This document shows, piece after piece, positions 7,818-16,800 of a stretch of 64,000 nucleotides of DNA. The stretch's first letter is position 1. Each line of letters opens with the position of its first letter. The notes beneath the pieces are model-generated. The model did no database searches. It saw only the letters and a program-made list of their open reading frames with translations, and was not told the origin of the DNA. The translations under genes were made by a program, and so were the position numbers. Source of the stretch: EB88 sp965199135 (lineage in GTDB: Bacteria; Acidobacteriota; Terriglobia; Terriglobales; Acidobacteriaceae); the NCBI GenBank assembly GCA_965199135.1, contig OZ240685.1, positions 620,001 through 684,000 on the forward strand, given 5' to 3'.

Positions 7818-8891
7818 CTACTGCTGGTCGCTGTCTGCCTGCGTAATGGCGTAATAGCCCTTGCGCGACTGCACCTTGAGCCCGTCACCCTTGCACTGGA
7901 TCTCGACTGCACGGTACTTGCCATCAAAGTCCGTATTCTGGGGAACATAGCTGATGACGTACTGCGTGCGCAGCTCAGCCTCGATCTGGGCGAAAGCGTC
8001 CTCGAGCTTGTTTCCGTTGTTGCCGACATCAATGACGCGGCCGCCGGTGGCTTCCGTCATGCGCCGCATCTGCTGGTCGCCCGAGTACCCGCCCAGCATG
8101 ATCGATCCACGGGAGTAGAAGCCCCGATCCGCGATCAGGATCACGTACACGATCGTGTTGGCCTTCTGCGCCGCCTCGATCGCATCCTGCACCTTGTACT
8201 TCGAGCCTTCGTCTTCACCATCGGTCAGCAGAATCTCTGCTTTCCGGCCGGTCTCCTGGCGCAGCTTGTCGTTCGACGCGAGGTAGACCGCGTCGTACAG
8301 CAGGGTTCCCTTCGGCGCACCCTGCGTCGGGATCGTGCCCTGCCCCAGGCCCGGAATACCGGCTGCGCCATTCCCGGCAGCGGTGTTGATCTCAGCCTTG
8401 TTCATCGCCCGGCTCAGCACGCCCGCATTGTTGGTGTAGTCCTCGAGCAGGTTCACATCTACATCGAACGAGATCAGAAACGCCTCGTCCTTCTCGCGCA
8501 ACACCCGATGCAGAAAGGCCGATCCGGACTGCTGTTCAAGGGGGAGTACATTCATCTGCGAACCCGAGGTGTCGAGCAGGATCCCCAGCGTCAGCGGCTG
8601 GTTGGCCTCGGAGGTGAAGTTCCGGATCTTCTGTTCCTTCTTGTCTTCCAGCACCCGGCAGTCGTCGCGGGTCAGATTCGGGATCAGCGCGCCGTGCTTG
8701 TCGCGTACGGTGAAGTACAGCGAAACAAGGTTCGAGTTCACCCGCAGGGTTGTGACCGGCGCACCCTGCTGCGTGTCATCCGGTGGCGGTGCAGTGCTTA
8801 CCGGGGGCGCGTCGGGGGAAGGCGCCGACTGGGCATAGAGCCCGGGCACAAGCAGAAGCAGCGGGGACAGAATCAGGGCGAGACGGCGCAT
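7818..8891 (-). CDS. VWFA-related acidobacterial domain protein, intact MIDAS
   Basis: A 357-residue exported protein of the acidobacterial VWFA-related family (TIGR03436). A signal peptide (LILSPLLLLVPGLYAQ) and a Pro-rich linker lead to the family's strand block VNSNLVSLYFTVRDKHG and LTRDDCRVLEDKKEQ. A von Willebrand A domain follows, with a complete metal-ion-dependent adhesion site DTSGS (residues 107-111) and ILLTDGEDEGS near residue 220. The end has the family motif RTQYVISYVPQN ... RKGYYA. It probably binds ligand or partner in the periplasm or outside; the role is unknown. A paralogue with a broken MIDAS lies at 11401-12735. Confidence 0.9.
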   Translation of the reverse strand: MRRLALILSPLLLLVPGLYAQSAPSPDAPPVSTAPPPDDTQQGAPVTTLRVNSNLVSLYFTVRDKHGALIPNLTRDDCRVLEDKKEQKIRNFTSEANQPLTLGILLDTSGSQMNVLPLEQQSGSAFLHRVLREKDEAFLISFDVDVNLLEDYTNNAGVLSRAMNKAEINTAAGNGAAGIPGLGQGTIPTQGAPKGTLLYDAVYLASNDKLRQETGRKAEILLTDGEDEGSKYKVQDAIEAAQKANTIVYVILIADRGFYSRGSIMLGGYSGDQQMRRMTEATGGRVIDVGNNGNKLEDAFAQIEAELRTQYVISYVPQNTDFDGKYRAVEIQCKGDGLKVQSRKGYYAITQADSDQQ

Positions 8892-8999
8892 GGTAGCTAC
8901 TTAGACGCTTCCGTGGGACAAAAGTCGTACGGCGCAGCCCCGAGTCGCTACGCCGTGTTAGCCGCACTGTACGCCTTTGGGACGCACAGTGAGAACAAA

Positions 9000-9914
9000 T
9001 CACCCTTTGAGCGACTTCATGTAGTCCGCATCGACGCGGAGTGCCTCTTTCCAGGGCAGGTCTGGAAACGCCTCCTGCTCCACAAACATGTGCTGGATCG
9101 CTCCCGGCTTCACGGCAGCGAAAATCTTCGGATAGTCTGCAGTGCCGCGCCCGAGTTCCGCAGCCGGCGGCGGGTTGTCGACCGAAGTGTGCCCCGCGTC
9201 CTTCGCGAAATCCTTCACGTGCAACATCTTGATGCGGTTCGGATAGGTGCGCAGGTAGTGTTCGGGGCTGCCGCCGCCTACCGTCACCCAGCCACAGTCG
9301 AGCTCCATGATCACCAGCTTCGGATCGGTGCTCTTGAGGAGCAGGTCATAAGGAACCGTCCCGTTCTGTGGCTTAAATTCCATGGTGTGATTGTGGTATC
9401 CGAACTGGAAGCCGGCCTCCTGGATCTTCCGGCCCCAGGTATTGAACTGTTCCGCGTTGTACTTCCAGTCATCCAGCGTGAATGCAGTCACCTGGCTTCG
9501 AAATGGCAGGCTCGCTGCAGCCGAGCCCGGGCGGAACCCTGGAAACGAGCAGATGATGTACTTCGCTGTCCCCAGCTCCCGGTGAAACGAGAGGATGGCG
9601 TCGAGGTTCTTCTCGAGCTGCGCCGAAGGGTAGTGTGCGGAGACGCAGCGCAGCCCCGCAGACTGCATGACCGCCTTCACCTCGACCGGCGAGTGGCCGT
9701 TGAAACCCGCGCCCTCGACCTCCTGGTAGCCAAGCGACGCCACCTCCTTGAGTGTGCCCGCGTAATCCTGTGCGAGCTGCTCCCGCACCGAGTACAACTG
9801 CAGCCCTATCGGCAGCCCCAGCGGATTGGCACGAGCAAGGCGTGGAAACACAACTGCGGCAGTACCGGCAAGCGCCGAGCACTGCAGGAAGCGACGACGA
9901 GACACTGGGGACAT
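9000..9914 (-). CDS. Tat-exported sugar phosphate isomerase/epimerase-like protein (AP-endonuclease-2 fold)
   Basis: A protein of about 304 residues with a twin-arginine signal (SRRRFLQCSALAGTAAVV) and a xylose-isomerase-like TIM barrel. Metal- and substrate-binding segments are visible: IGLQLYSVRE at the first strand, FGYHNHTMEF, LVIMELDCGW and RIKMLHVKDF, close to those of periplasmic sugar isomerase-like proteins. The start at ATG 9914 immediately precedes the Tat motif; the frame upstream has no signal. TatA is encoded at 17616-17873, consistent with export of a folded cofactor-containing protein. Substrate unknown. Confidence 0.88.
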   Translation of the reverse strand: MSPVSRRRFLQCSALAGTAAVVFPRLARANPLGLPIGLQLYSVREQLAQDYAGTLKEVASLGYQEVEGAGFNGHSPVEVKAVMQSAGLRCVSAHYPSAQLEKNLDAILSFHRELGTAKYIICSFPGFRPGSAAASLPFRSQVTAFTLDDWKYNAEQFNTWGRKIQEAGFQFGYHNHTMEFKPQNGTVPYDLLLKSTDPKLVIMELDCGWVTVGGGSPEHYLRTYPNRIKMLHVKDFAKDAGHTSVDNPPPAAELGRGTADYPKIFAAVKPGAIQHMFVEQEAFPDLPWKEALRVDADYMKSLKG

Positions 9915-10030
9915 AAAAGGGGGAGGCTCATTTCTGAAGAGGTAGAAAACTCGGCTGATACCGATCCCAAGCACGATGCCACGGAAGCGGTGCACGTGTC
10001 CATGCAGGCCTCTTCTCGCGGCCGCTTTGC

Positions 10031-10630
10031 CTAGGTCGTTCCGGCCGGTTGCGAGCGGAGCGCGACGACCAACTTCACACGCTCTTTTTGGCGGCTGGGT
10101 GGTAATCGTTTTGTTCGTGTCAGCTCCGCGATGCCGTGGAGGCTCGCCCAAAACACCTCCGATTGCACCTCTGCCTCCGACGGCGACCCCCGAAACAAGG
10201 CCATGAACTGGGAGAATGCAAAGCGCAACTCCGGGGGGGTCGCGGCTTCTCCAAAAGGAACGCTCAGGCTCAGCGAGAACATCGCTTCGTAGAGTGCCGG
10301 GGAGGATGCGGCGAACGTCAGGTACGAGGTGGCAACAGACTCGATAGCGGTCCCACGTTTCACTCGCTTTCGGGCCTTCTCCAGGGCGAGACCCAGCGCC
10401 TGAAAGCCCTCGGTCGCCACGGCAGAAAGGATGCCATCCCGGCTTCCGAAATGGGCATAGAGGACCGGCTGGCTGTAGGAGATCTCATCGGAGAGGCGCC
10501 GAACCGTGACGCTCGGCCATCCCTCCTGCTCGGCGATCCGCCGCGCGGTGCTGATGATCTGCGCCCGGCGTGCCTCCCTGTCCCGTAGCTTTCGTTCTGC
10601 AATCCTGTTCTTCGCCGCCGCAGCTTCCAT
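10031..10630 (-). CDS. TetR-family transcriptional repressor
   Basis: A 199-residue regulator. The N-terminal three-helix DNA-binding domain spans roughly residues 20-68, with VTVRRLSDEISYSQPVLYAH forming the helix-turn-helix. The C-terminal half is the ligand/dimer domain, including a helix SPALYEAMFSLSL typical of the WHG-type TetR C terminus. It is transcribed away from a DUF4267 membrane gene with about 100 bases between them. Two copies of a palindrome in that gap are the likely operators, one overlapping its own -10 box, so it probably represses both itself and the DUF4267 gene. Inducer unknown. Confidence 0.93.
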   Translation of the reverse strand: MEAAAAKNRIAERKLRDREARRAQIISTARRIAEQEGWPSVTVRRLSDEISYSQPVLYAHFGSRDGILSAVATEGFQALGLALEKARKRVKRGTAIESVATSYLTFAASSPALYEAMFSLSLSVPFGEAATPPELRFAFSQFMALFRGSPSEAEVQSEVFWASLHGIAELTRTKRLPPSRQKERVKLVVALRSQPAGTT

Positions 10631-10638
10631 GGAAATAA

Positions 10639-10644
10639 ATTATA
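10639..10644 (-). promoter_or_regulatory. Consensus -10 box of the TetR gene
   Basis: On the minus strand TATAAT sits 8 bases before the ATG of the TetR gene, so the transcript would begin at or just before the start codon (leaderless). No strong -35 is seen. The first operator palindrome overlaps it. Confidence 0.65.
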
Positions 10645-10655
10645 GCGCTGCTAGA
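10641..10655. promoter_or_regulatory. Probable TetR operator 1
   Basis: TATAGCGCTGCTAGA is an imperfect palindrome with TAGC/GCTA half-sites around a 3-base centre. It overlaps the -10 box of the TetR gene. A near-identical copy lies 51 bases away. Confidence 0.75.
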
Positions 10656-10691
10656 AATAATCCGAATCCCATCACCCAGGCCGTCATCTTT

Positions 10692-10706
10692 TATAGCGTT
10701 GCTAGA
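10692..10706. promoter_or_regulatory. Probable TetR operator 2
   Basis: TATAGCGTTGCTAGA differs from operator 1 at one base and has the same orientation. It lies 10 bases before the AAGGAG ribosome site of the DUF4267 gene. The 51-base spacing puts both sites on the same helix face (about five turns). Confidence 0.75.
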
Positions 10707-10730
10707 TTTTGTACCAAGGAGATAAATTAA

Positions 10731-11111
10731 ATGCATACGACGCTTCCTCTTGCCCTCGCCATCCTCGTCTCAGTCGGGATCATCGGTATCGGCCTGATGT
10801 ACATCGCCTCCCCGGAACGCATCCTGGGTGGCTTCGGCCTCAAGCCACCTGCAGCAGACGCAGACACGCGCGCATGGCTTCGACTCAAGGGCATTCGCGA
10901 CATCGCCTCAGGCGTGGCCGTGCTGACCCTGATGTTGACGACGGATCACCGCACCGTCGGCATATTGCTCCTGGCGCTCTGCATGATTCCCTTCGGCGAC
11001 ATGTCCAACATCCTGGTCTCGGGCGGACGAAAGGTCACCGCATTCTCTGTTCACGGTGTCACCTGCGCGGTAATGCTCTTTGCCGGCCTGCTGCTGATCG
11101 GTCTGCTGTGA
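10731..11111 (+). CDS. DUF4267 small membrane protein
   Basis: A 126-residue inner-membrane protein with four hydrophobic segments (roughly residues 5-25, 55-72, 76-95 and 104-126). The family pattern is IGIGLMYIASPERILGGFGL followed by RLKGIRDIASG. AAGGAG lies 8 bases before the ATG. It is the divergent partner and probable target of the TetR regulator. Members of this family are often paired with TetR regulators; the biochemical role is unknown. Confidence 0.85.
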   Translation: MHTTLPLALAILVSVGIIGIGLMYIASPERILGGFGLKPPAADADTRAWLRLKGIRDIASGVAVLTLMLTTDHRTVGILLLALCMIPFGDMSNILVSGGRKVTAFSVHGVTCAVMLFAGLLLIGLL

Positions 11112-11400
11112 CTCGCCCTCACTCCACACTGGCTACCCAGAACTGAGAAGGGGCGTCTACAAGCAACCCCTTCCCGGAAACCCACACTTTCGCCCTGCAA
11201 GCTGATCGAGCGCTTCCACGCAAGCCCCAGCAGGGTTCAATCTCTGCCCGAGGGACCAAAAAGTCGGCTCTGGTACTCTAACGCTTGCGCCCGTCCGTCA
11301 AATGATCGAGTCGCCGCGGGGCACCTCTCCCTGCATCTATATGGGCACACGGAGTTGGCGTATGTTGAAGGCCCTGTTCCACTTTGAGGAGAATCCGCCT

Positions 11401-12735
11401 GTGAAGCACGCTGCATTAGTAGGAGTTTTGCTGGTCACCCTGGGGAGCAGCGCCCTCGCGCAGCAAGGAACCGCGGTTCCCGACGCCCCGCTTCCCCAGG
11501 CACCCACGTCCAATGGCCTCGGGGACCTGCGCGACCAGGTCAAGCCCGGCGCCGGCACCACGCCGCTTCCCTCGCCCGACGCAGCCCAGCATCCGCAGGA
11601 TGGTGTGAACCAGGCCGCGGGCAGCTCCACCTCGAGCGCGCCAGGCGAGAGTGTCGCCCCTTCAGGCTCCACCCCGAACCAGCAGGAAGCCCCCGACATC
11701 CCGGCCGCGGGTCAGGGCCCGACCCAGACGCTGATCATCCCCGTTAACGAAGTCATCGTCCCCGTGACCGTGCGCGATAAAAAGGGCAACATGGTGCCCT
11801 CGATCGACTGGCGCAAGTTCCGGGTGTTTGAGGATGGCGTGCGGCAGCGCATCGTCTACTTCACGACCGATCCCTTCCCGATCTCGACCGCCTTTGTCGT
11901 CGACCAGAGCCTCCCGGCCGACGTGATGAACAAGGTCAACGAGAGCCTGGCTGCTGTGACCGGCGCTTTCACCGCGGCCGACTCGGTCGCCGTCTTTGGC
12001 TACAACAGCACGCCGCGCATGATCACCGACTTCACCGGCGCCCAGGGCGCGCGCCTGAACGTCGCCCTCTCCGAGGCAAAAGCCCCTGGCCGCGATATGG
12101 GCGTCATCTCCCCCGGCGGCCCCATGGATGATGGCATCGTCGTCAACAACAAGCAGCTGGACCCGAACACCAGCCCGCACCATGGCCTCGACGTCGGCAA
12201 CGCGATTATTCCCAAGGAGTACCATCCGCTCAACGACGCGATCCTGGCCGCAGCGGAGCAGCTGGCCAAACAGCCTCGTGGCCGACGCCGCGTGCTCTAC
12301 ATCATCTCCGATGGCAAGGAGCAGGGTTCGAAGGCCTCCTACAAGGAGGTTGTCCGCTTCCTGCTGACGAACAACATCTCGGTTTACGGCACACTCGTCG
12401 GCGACTCTGCAATCTGGGGTCTCGGCTACCTGGACAAGTTCCATGTACCGCTGCTCCCGACAATGCGCGACAACATTCTGCCCAAGTACGCGCTCGCGAC
12501 CGGTGGAACGCTCGACTCCGAGGTCTCTGAGAACGGCATGCAAATGTCTTTCTCGAAGATCACCAACTCGGTGCGTGACCAGTACACCATTGGCTACATC
12601 AGCCACACCAACGTCCTGGCCAGCCGCTTCCACACCATCGAAGTACGCATCGAGGGCATCCCGAACCTGGACATTGTTGCCCCCGACGGCTACTACCCCT
12701 CGGCGCATAACAACAACGCCGCAAGCTCGCAGTAA
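11401..12735 (+). CDS. VWFA-related acidobacterial domain protein, degenerate MIDAS
   Basis: An exported protein of about 444 residues of the same TIGR03436 family as 7818-8891. The GTG at 11401 was chosen because GAGGAG lies 9 bases upstream and a signal peptide follows at once (AALVGVLLVTLGSSALAQ). An 80-residue Pro/Ser/Gln-rich spacer precedes the family block EVIVPVTVRDKKGNMVPS and FRVFEDGVRQRI. In the A domain the MIDAS position reads DQSLP (residues 168-172) instead of DxSxS, so metal-dependent binding is probably lost. VLYIISDGKEQGS and RDQYTIGYIS ... PDGYYPS are conserved. Role unknown. Confidence 0.88.
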   Translation: MKHAALVGVLLVTLGSSALAQQGTAVPDAPLPQAPTSNGLGDLRDQVKPGAGTTPLPSPDAAQHPQDGVNQAAGSSTSSAPGESVAPSGSTPNQQEAPDIPAAGQGPTQTLIIPVNEVIVPVTVRDKKGNMVPSIDWRKFRVFEDGVRQRIVYFTTDPFPISTAFVVDQSLPADVMNKVNESLAAVTGAFTAADSVAVFGYNSTPRMITDFTGAQGARLNVALSEAKAPGRDMGVISPGGPMDDGIVVNNKQLDPNTSPHHGLDVGNAIIPKEYHPLNDAILAAAEQLAKQPRGRRRVLYIISDGKEQGSKASYKEVVRFLLTNNISVYGTLVGDSAIWGLGYLDKFHVPLLPTMRDNILPKYALATGGTLDSEVSENGMQMSFSKITNSVRDQYTIGYISHTNVLASRFHTIEVRIEGIPNLDIVAPDGYYPSAHNNNAASSQ

Positions 12736-12783
12736 GACAAAGCAAGGCGCCGCGCTTCCTTCGGACGGGTGCTCGTTCCATAG

Positions 12784-12808
12784 CAAGACAGGCCACGTGC
12801 CTGTCTTG
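12784..12808. terminator. Perfect hairpin after the VWFA-related gene
   Basis: CAAGACAGGC and GCCTGTCTTG form a 10-bp perfect stem around CACGT, 48 bases after the stop codon and 18 bases before the EamA start. No T-run follows, so it is a terminator of non-standard type, an attenuator or an mRNA-end stabiliser. Confidence 0.5.
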
Positions 12809-12826
12809 TATGGAAGAAAACACCCC

Positions 12827-13810
12827 ATGAAGTGGACGTCTGCCGCGTTGGGGGTCTTGCCGTTTGCTCCTGAAGCAGGTCTCTTGATCGTTCAACCATC
12901 GTCCACGCTGATGCCTGTCGCACTTGGGTTGCTGGCTGCGGTGACCTGGGGCGCGGCCGACTTCGCGGGTGGCCTGTCGACGCGACGCGCAGCGCCCAGC
13001 CGCGTGGTGCTGATCGCCCATGGCACCAGCCTCATTCTGCTCGCGGCGATCTCGCTCCTCTTCCCGGTGCATCTGTCCGCATGGGCGACGGCCGGAGGCC
13101 TGCTTTCGGGAGTTGCCGGTGGCGTGGCACTGATGGTCTTCTACGAAGCGCTGTCGCTGGGCGCGATGGGGCTCTCAGCAGCTATTGCCGGTCTGCTGAC
13201 CGCCGTGCTACCTGTGTTTCTCTCGATCCGCAGCGAAGGGGCGCCAGGGCCTCTACAGATCACCGGCTTCGCGGTCGCCGCGGCAGCAATCGTGCTGATC
13301 GCCTATGCTCCGCCAGCCCCCGGCGCGACGCCGGCACGGCGGGCACTCCTGTTCGCGACCGCAGCGGGGGCCGGCTTCGGCTTGCAGCTGGTCTGGCTGC
13401 ATCTTTCGGCGGCCGGCGCAGTGAGCGCCGGTGGTTCGCCATTCGCGCCCGTACTGCGCGCACTGGTCTTGTCTCGCCTCGGCGGAACAGCGGTCGCGCT
13501 CGCCGCCCAGCTGCTCACCCGCGCTCGGCATCGCGAGCGAATCCTGCCGCAACCCACCGAACCCGCGGCTGTGCTCCGCATCCCGCTGCCGCTGCTGGCT
13601 GCCGGAGCAGGCCTGCTCGACACTGCCGGCAATGGCCTGTACATGCTGTCGTCGCTCGGGGGAAGGCTCGACGTCGCGGCGGTGCTCTCGTCGCTCTACC
13701 CGGGAGCCACCATCGTGCTGGCCGCCCTGGTGCTCAAGGAAAAGGCCACCCGCCTCCAGGCCATCGGCATGGGCTTCGCTCTGGCCGCGGTGGCGCTGAT
13801 CGCCGCGTAA
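12827..13810 (+). CDS. EamA/DMT-superfamily transporter
   Basis: A protein of about 327 residues with ten membrane segments in two EamA repeats. The first repeat begins ALGLLAAVTWGAADFAGG; the second ends with the hallmark SSLYPGATIVLAALVLKEKA. It probably exports a metabolite. The ATG at 12827 has GGAAG about 11 bases upstream. ATG 12911, just before the first membrane helix, is a strong alternative because the 28 extra residues are not family-like. It converges on the TonB receptor gene. Confidence 0.88.
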   Translation: MKWTSAALGVLPFAPEAGLLIVQPSSTLMPVALGLLAAVTWGAADFAGGLSTRRAAPSRVVLIAHGTSLILLAAISLLFPVHLSAWATAGGLLSGVAGGVALMVFYEALSLGAMGLSAAIAGLLTAVLPVFLSIRSEGAPGPLQITGFAVAAAAIVLIAYAPPAPGATPARRALLFATAAGAGFGLQLVWLHLSAAGAVSAGGSPFAPVLRALVLSRLGGTAVALAAQLLTRARHRERILPQPTEPAAVLRIPLPLLAAGAGLLDTAGNGLYMLSSLGGRLDVAAVLSSLYPGATIVLAALVLKEKATRLQAIGMGFALAAVALIAA

Positions 13811-13825
13811 TCACCACGCTGAAAG

Positions 13826-13859
13826 AGAGAAAGCCAGCCCCGCGGGACTGGCTTTCTCT
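13826..13859. terminator. Bidirectional terminator hairpin
   Basis: AGAGAAAGCCAG and CTGGCTTTCTCT form a perfect 12-bp stem with a 10-base GC-rich loop, midway between the convergent EamA and TonB-receptor genes. Confidence 0.7.
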
Positions 13860-13874
13860 GCGTGTTCGAAGGGA

Positions 13875-16800
13875 TTAGAAGGAGTAATGCGCCGAAAGCT
13901 GGATGATCCGGGGTCCGCTGCGGGTGCTCGTAATCTGACCGAACGTTGTGTCGCCCACGGTGTTGTCGGGGTTGCCGTAGCTTGCAAAGTTAAACACGTT
14001 GAACGCGTCGGCACGGAAACCAACAGCCTGTGCCTCGGTGATGTGGAAGTCCTTGAACACCGAGGTATCGATCTGCTCATAGCCGGGTGCGCGTTCGGTG
14101 CCGACGCGATCTGTACCGAAGGTGTTTGCAGTCTCCGGTCCGTATGCGCAGGTGCCATTGTCCCCACCCGTCGGGCAGGGGGTCGCCGAAGGATCGGTAC
14201 CGAACCAGTTCTGCACTCCCCGGTCGACAATCTTCAGCTTGCGATACTGGTTGGCGCGGGAATTGTAACTGTTCGTGTTGCTGTTGTTGCCTGGGCTGAA
14301 GATCGTAACCGGCAGGCCGGAGTACGCGATCGCTGTTCCCGAGATAGCCCACCCGCCCAGTGCGAGATCCAGGACGCGGTTGGCGTTCCCACCAAACTGC
14401 TTGCCGCGCCCATAGGGAACTGCATAGGTGCCAACGGCCGACAGGTTGTTACGCACATCCTGGTCAGACGGCCCGTAGTCGCCGCCAAGATCGTAGCCAT
14501 TCTGGAGACCACCAGGGCCGGCGACATTCGAGCCGCCATAGTTGCCATCCGTATTCGTCATCGACCGCGAGTAGGTGTAGTTCACGGTGTACTCGAAACC
14601 CTGACTCTGGCGATGACGCACCGTAACCTGGGCGGCGTTGTAATTCGACATACCTTCCGACTCGGTGAGCAGGAGCGTATTGCTCTGTCCGACGAGATTG
14701 TAGAAAGGCGCCTGGTCGGCCGTGGACACCGTGCCGTTATTTGCAGCAATATCCGCAGCCTGTGCGGCTGTGAGCTGGTTGGCATTGCGGTAGTCCGCCA
14801 GGTGGGCACCAAGCTCTCCGACATAGCCAAGCTGTACCGAGGTCGCATTGTTCAGCTGGTACTCGGTCGTGAGATTAAACTCCTGCAGGTACGCCGGTTG
14901 GATGTTTTGCGGCCATGCGCCGTACCCGGGGTTGTTCACACCGCCGATGTTGAAGCCGTTCTGTACCTGGTACGCGCTGCCGGCACTCGTCCCGGTGGGG
15001 GACACAGCAGTGAGCTGGGTGAAATCCACAAAAGGCGGGTTATAGCTCAGACGCTGGTTGCCGGCGTCGCCTTCGAAAAAGCTGGTTGTACCGTAACCAC
15101 CGCGCACCACAAAGCGCGGGTTCACCTGGTACGCAAAGCCGATGCGAGGCATGATCTGCTTGTAGTTTGGCTGGTAGCAGGAGGGCCGGTCGCACACGAT
15201 CGAGCCAGCCTGTGCGCCCGCGGGCACAGCGCCCGCGTACTCCACGGTACCCATCTGTGGTCCCGACAGAATCACGTTCGCGGTCTGGTTATGCGCCTCG
15301 GTCCAGGGCTGATCGAACTCGTAGCGGATGCCCAGGTTGACGGTCAGGCGATCTGTCGCCTTCCAATCATCCTGCAGAAAGCCTGCCGAGCGATACTGCC
15401 GCTCGCCAAAGAGCCCACTCGAGATGCTGATCGATTGCGAGTCGGCGAGATCAGAAACCCAGTCAGCCGGCCCGTAGCCAATGCCGCCATCGAGCCCGGT
15501 GAACGCACCGGTGTAACTGAAGCTGCCAAGCTGACCGCCATTGCCGGAAAGCGAATAGTTCTCCTGATAACGGAGTACCTGTACGCCCATGCTGAGGAGG
15601 TGCTTGCCCCGCTGGACCGTTAGGTTGTCCTCGTAGCTGAAGGTGTTATCGCGGAGAATCTGCGGCTCTGCCGGGGTACCAACGCCGGACAGGTTATTGC
15701 TCACACCCTGGTACGAGAACCCCGCATACTTCTGCGCCGCAAACGGGATACCCACGAGCGAGTCTCCGTTGAGGCCGAAGTTACCGGTCGAATCCGCCGG
15801 AACACTGTTATCCCAGCGAACACGTGTGAAGCCGATGCGCGCTTCATTCACGATCGAAGGAGAGAACGTGTGTACCCAGGTGCCACCACCCAGCTTGCTC
15901 GGGTATTGGTTCGGGCCAGTGAAGGAGATTGCGAGAACCGGCGTCGTCTGGTCGTACGCATTGCTCTGCGCATAAAACGCTGTGATCTTATCCTGCGCTC
16001 GCGGATCTGCCTCTATCTTGAAGTCACCCTGATCGTTGTTGGTGAACTGCTTCGTGGGCCCAATGTAGTTGTTCTGCACCAGGCCATCTGTCGGAGCCTT
16101 GTTCGGGAGCGGATAGTACTGCGGATGCGCGATCAGATACTGCACAACCGGGTTGGTGATGGCGATGCCCTGGTCATTGGCGTACGGAACCGCAGCGTAC
16201 GGCTGCCCAGGAACCGGAGCTACCTGGGTGTTGTAGAGCTGCACCGGCGCCGGTGTACCGTCGCTGTTCTTCAGCGCTTCGAGCGCGGAGAAATCACCGC
16301 CGCGCATGGCCGCCGTCAGAACACTTGCAACGCCTGTGCCGCCGTGATGGTTTCTCGCACCCTCGTAGTCCGCGAAGAAAAAGAGCTTATCCTTGATGAT
16401 CGGGCCACCGATCGTGCCGCCAAAAATCGCCTGCGTGAACGGGTTCTTTGCCACACCGTTGAAGTTATTCGCCCAGGTATTCGCATCGAGATTTGCGTTC
16501 TCGAGATAGCCGTACACACTGCCGTGGAAATGGTTCGTGCCAGTCTTCAGAATCGAAACAACATCGCCGCCGTTGACGTTGCCATACGAGGCGGGAGCAT
16601 TTGCGGAAACCACCTGGATCTGCGCGATTGCGTCAGGCGCGGGGTTATACCCGATGAGGTTGTTCTGACCCTCGTTGATGTCAATCCCGTCAAGCGTATA
16701 GTTGTTCGCCTGTGCGCGATTGCCGTTGATCGTGACGATGCCATTGTTGTAAGTCGTTCGTTCGATCGCGTTGCTTCCCGTCAGACCGGTGGGATCGGTG

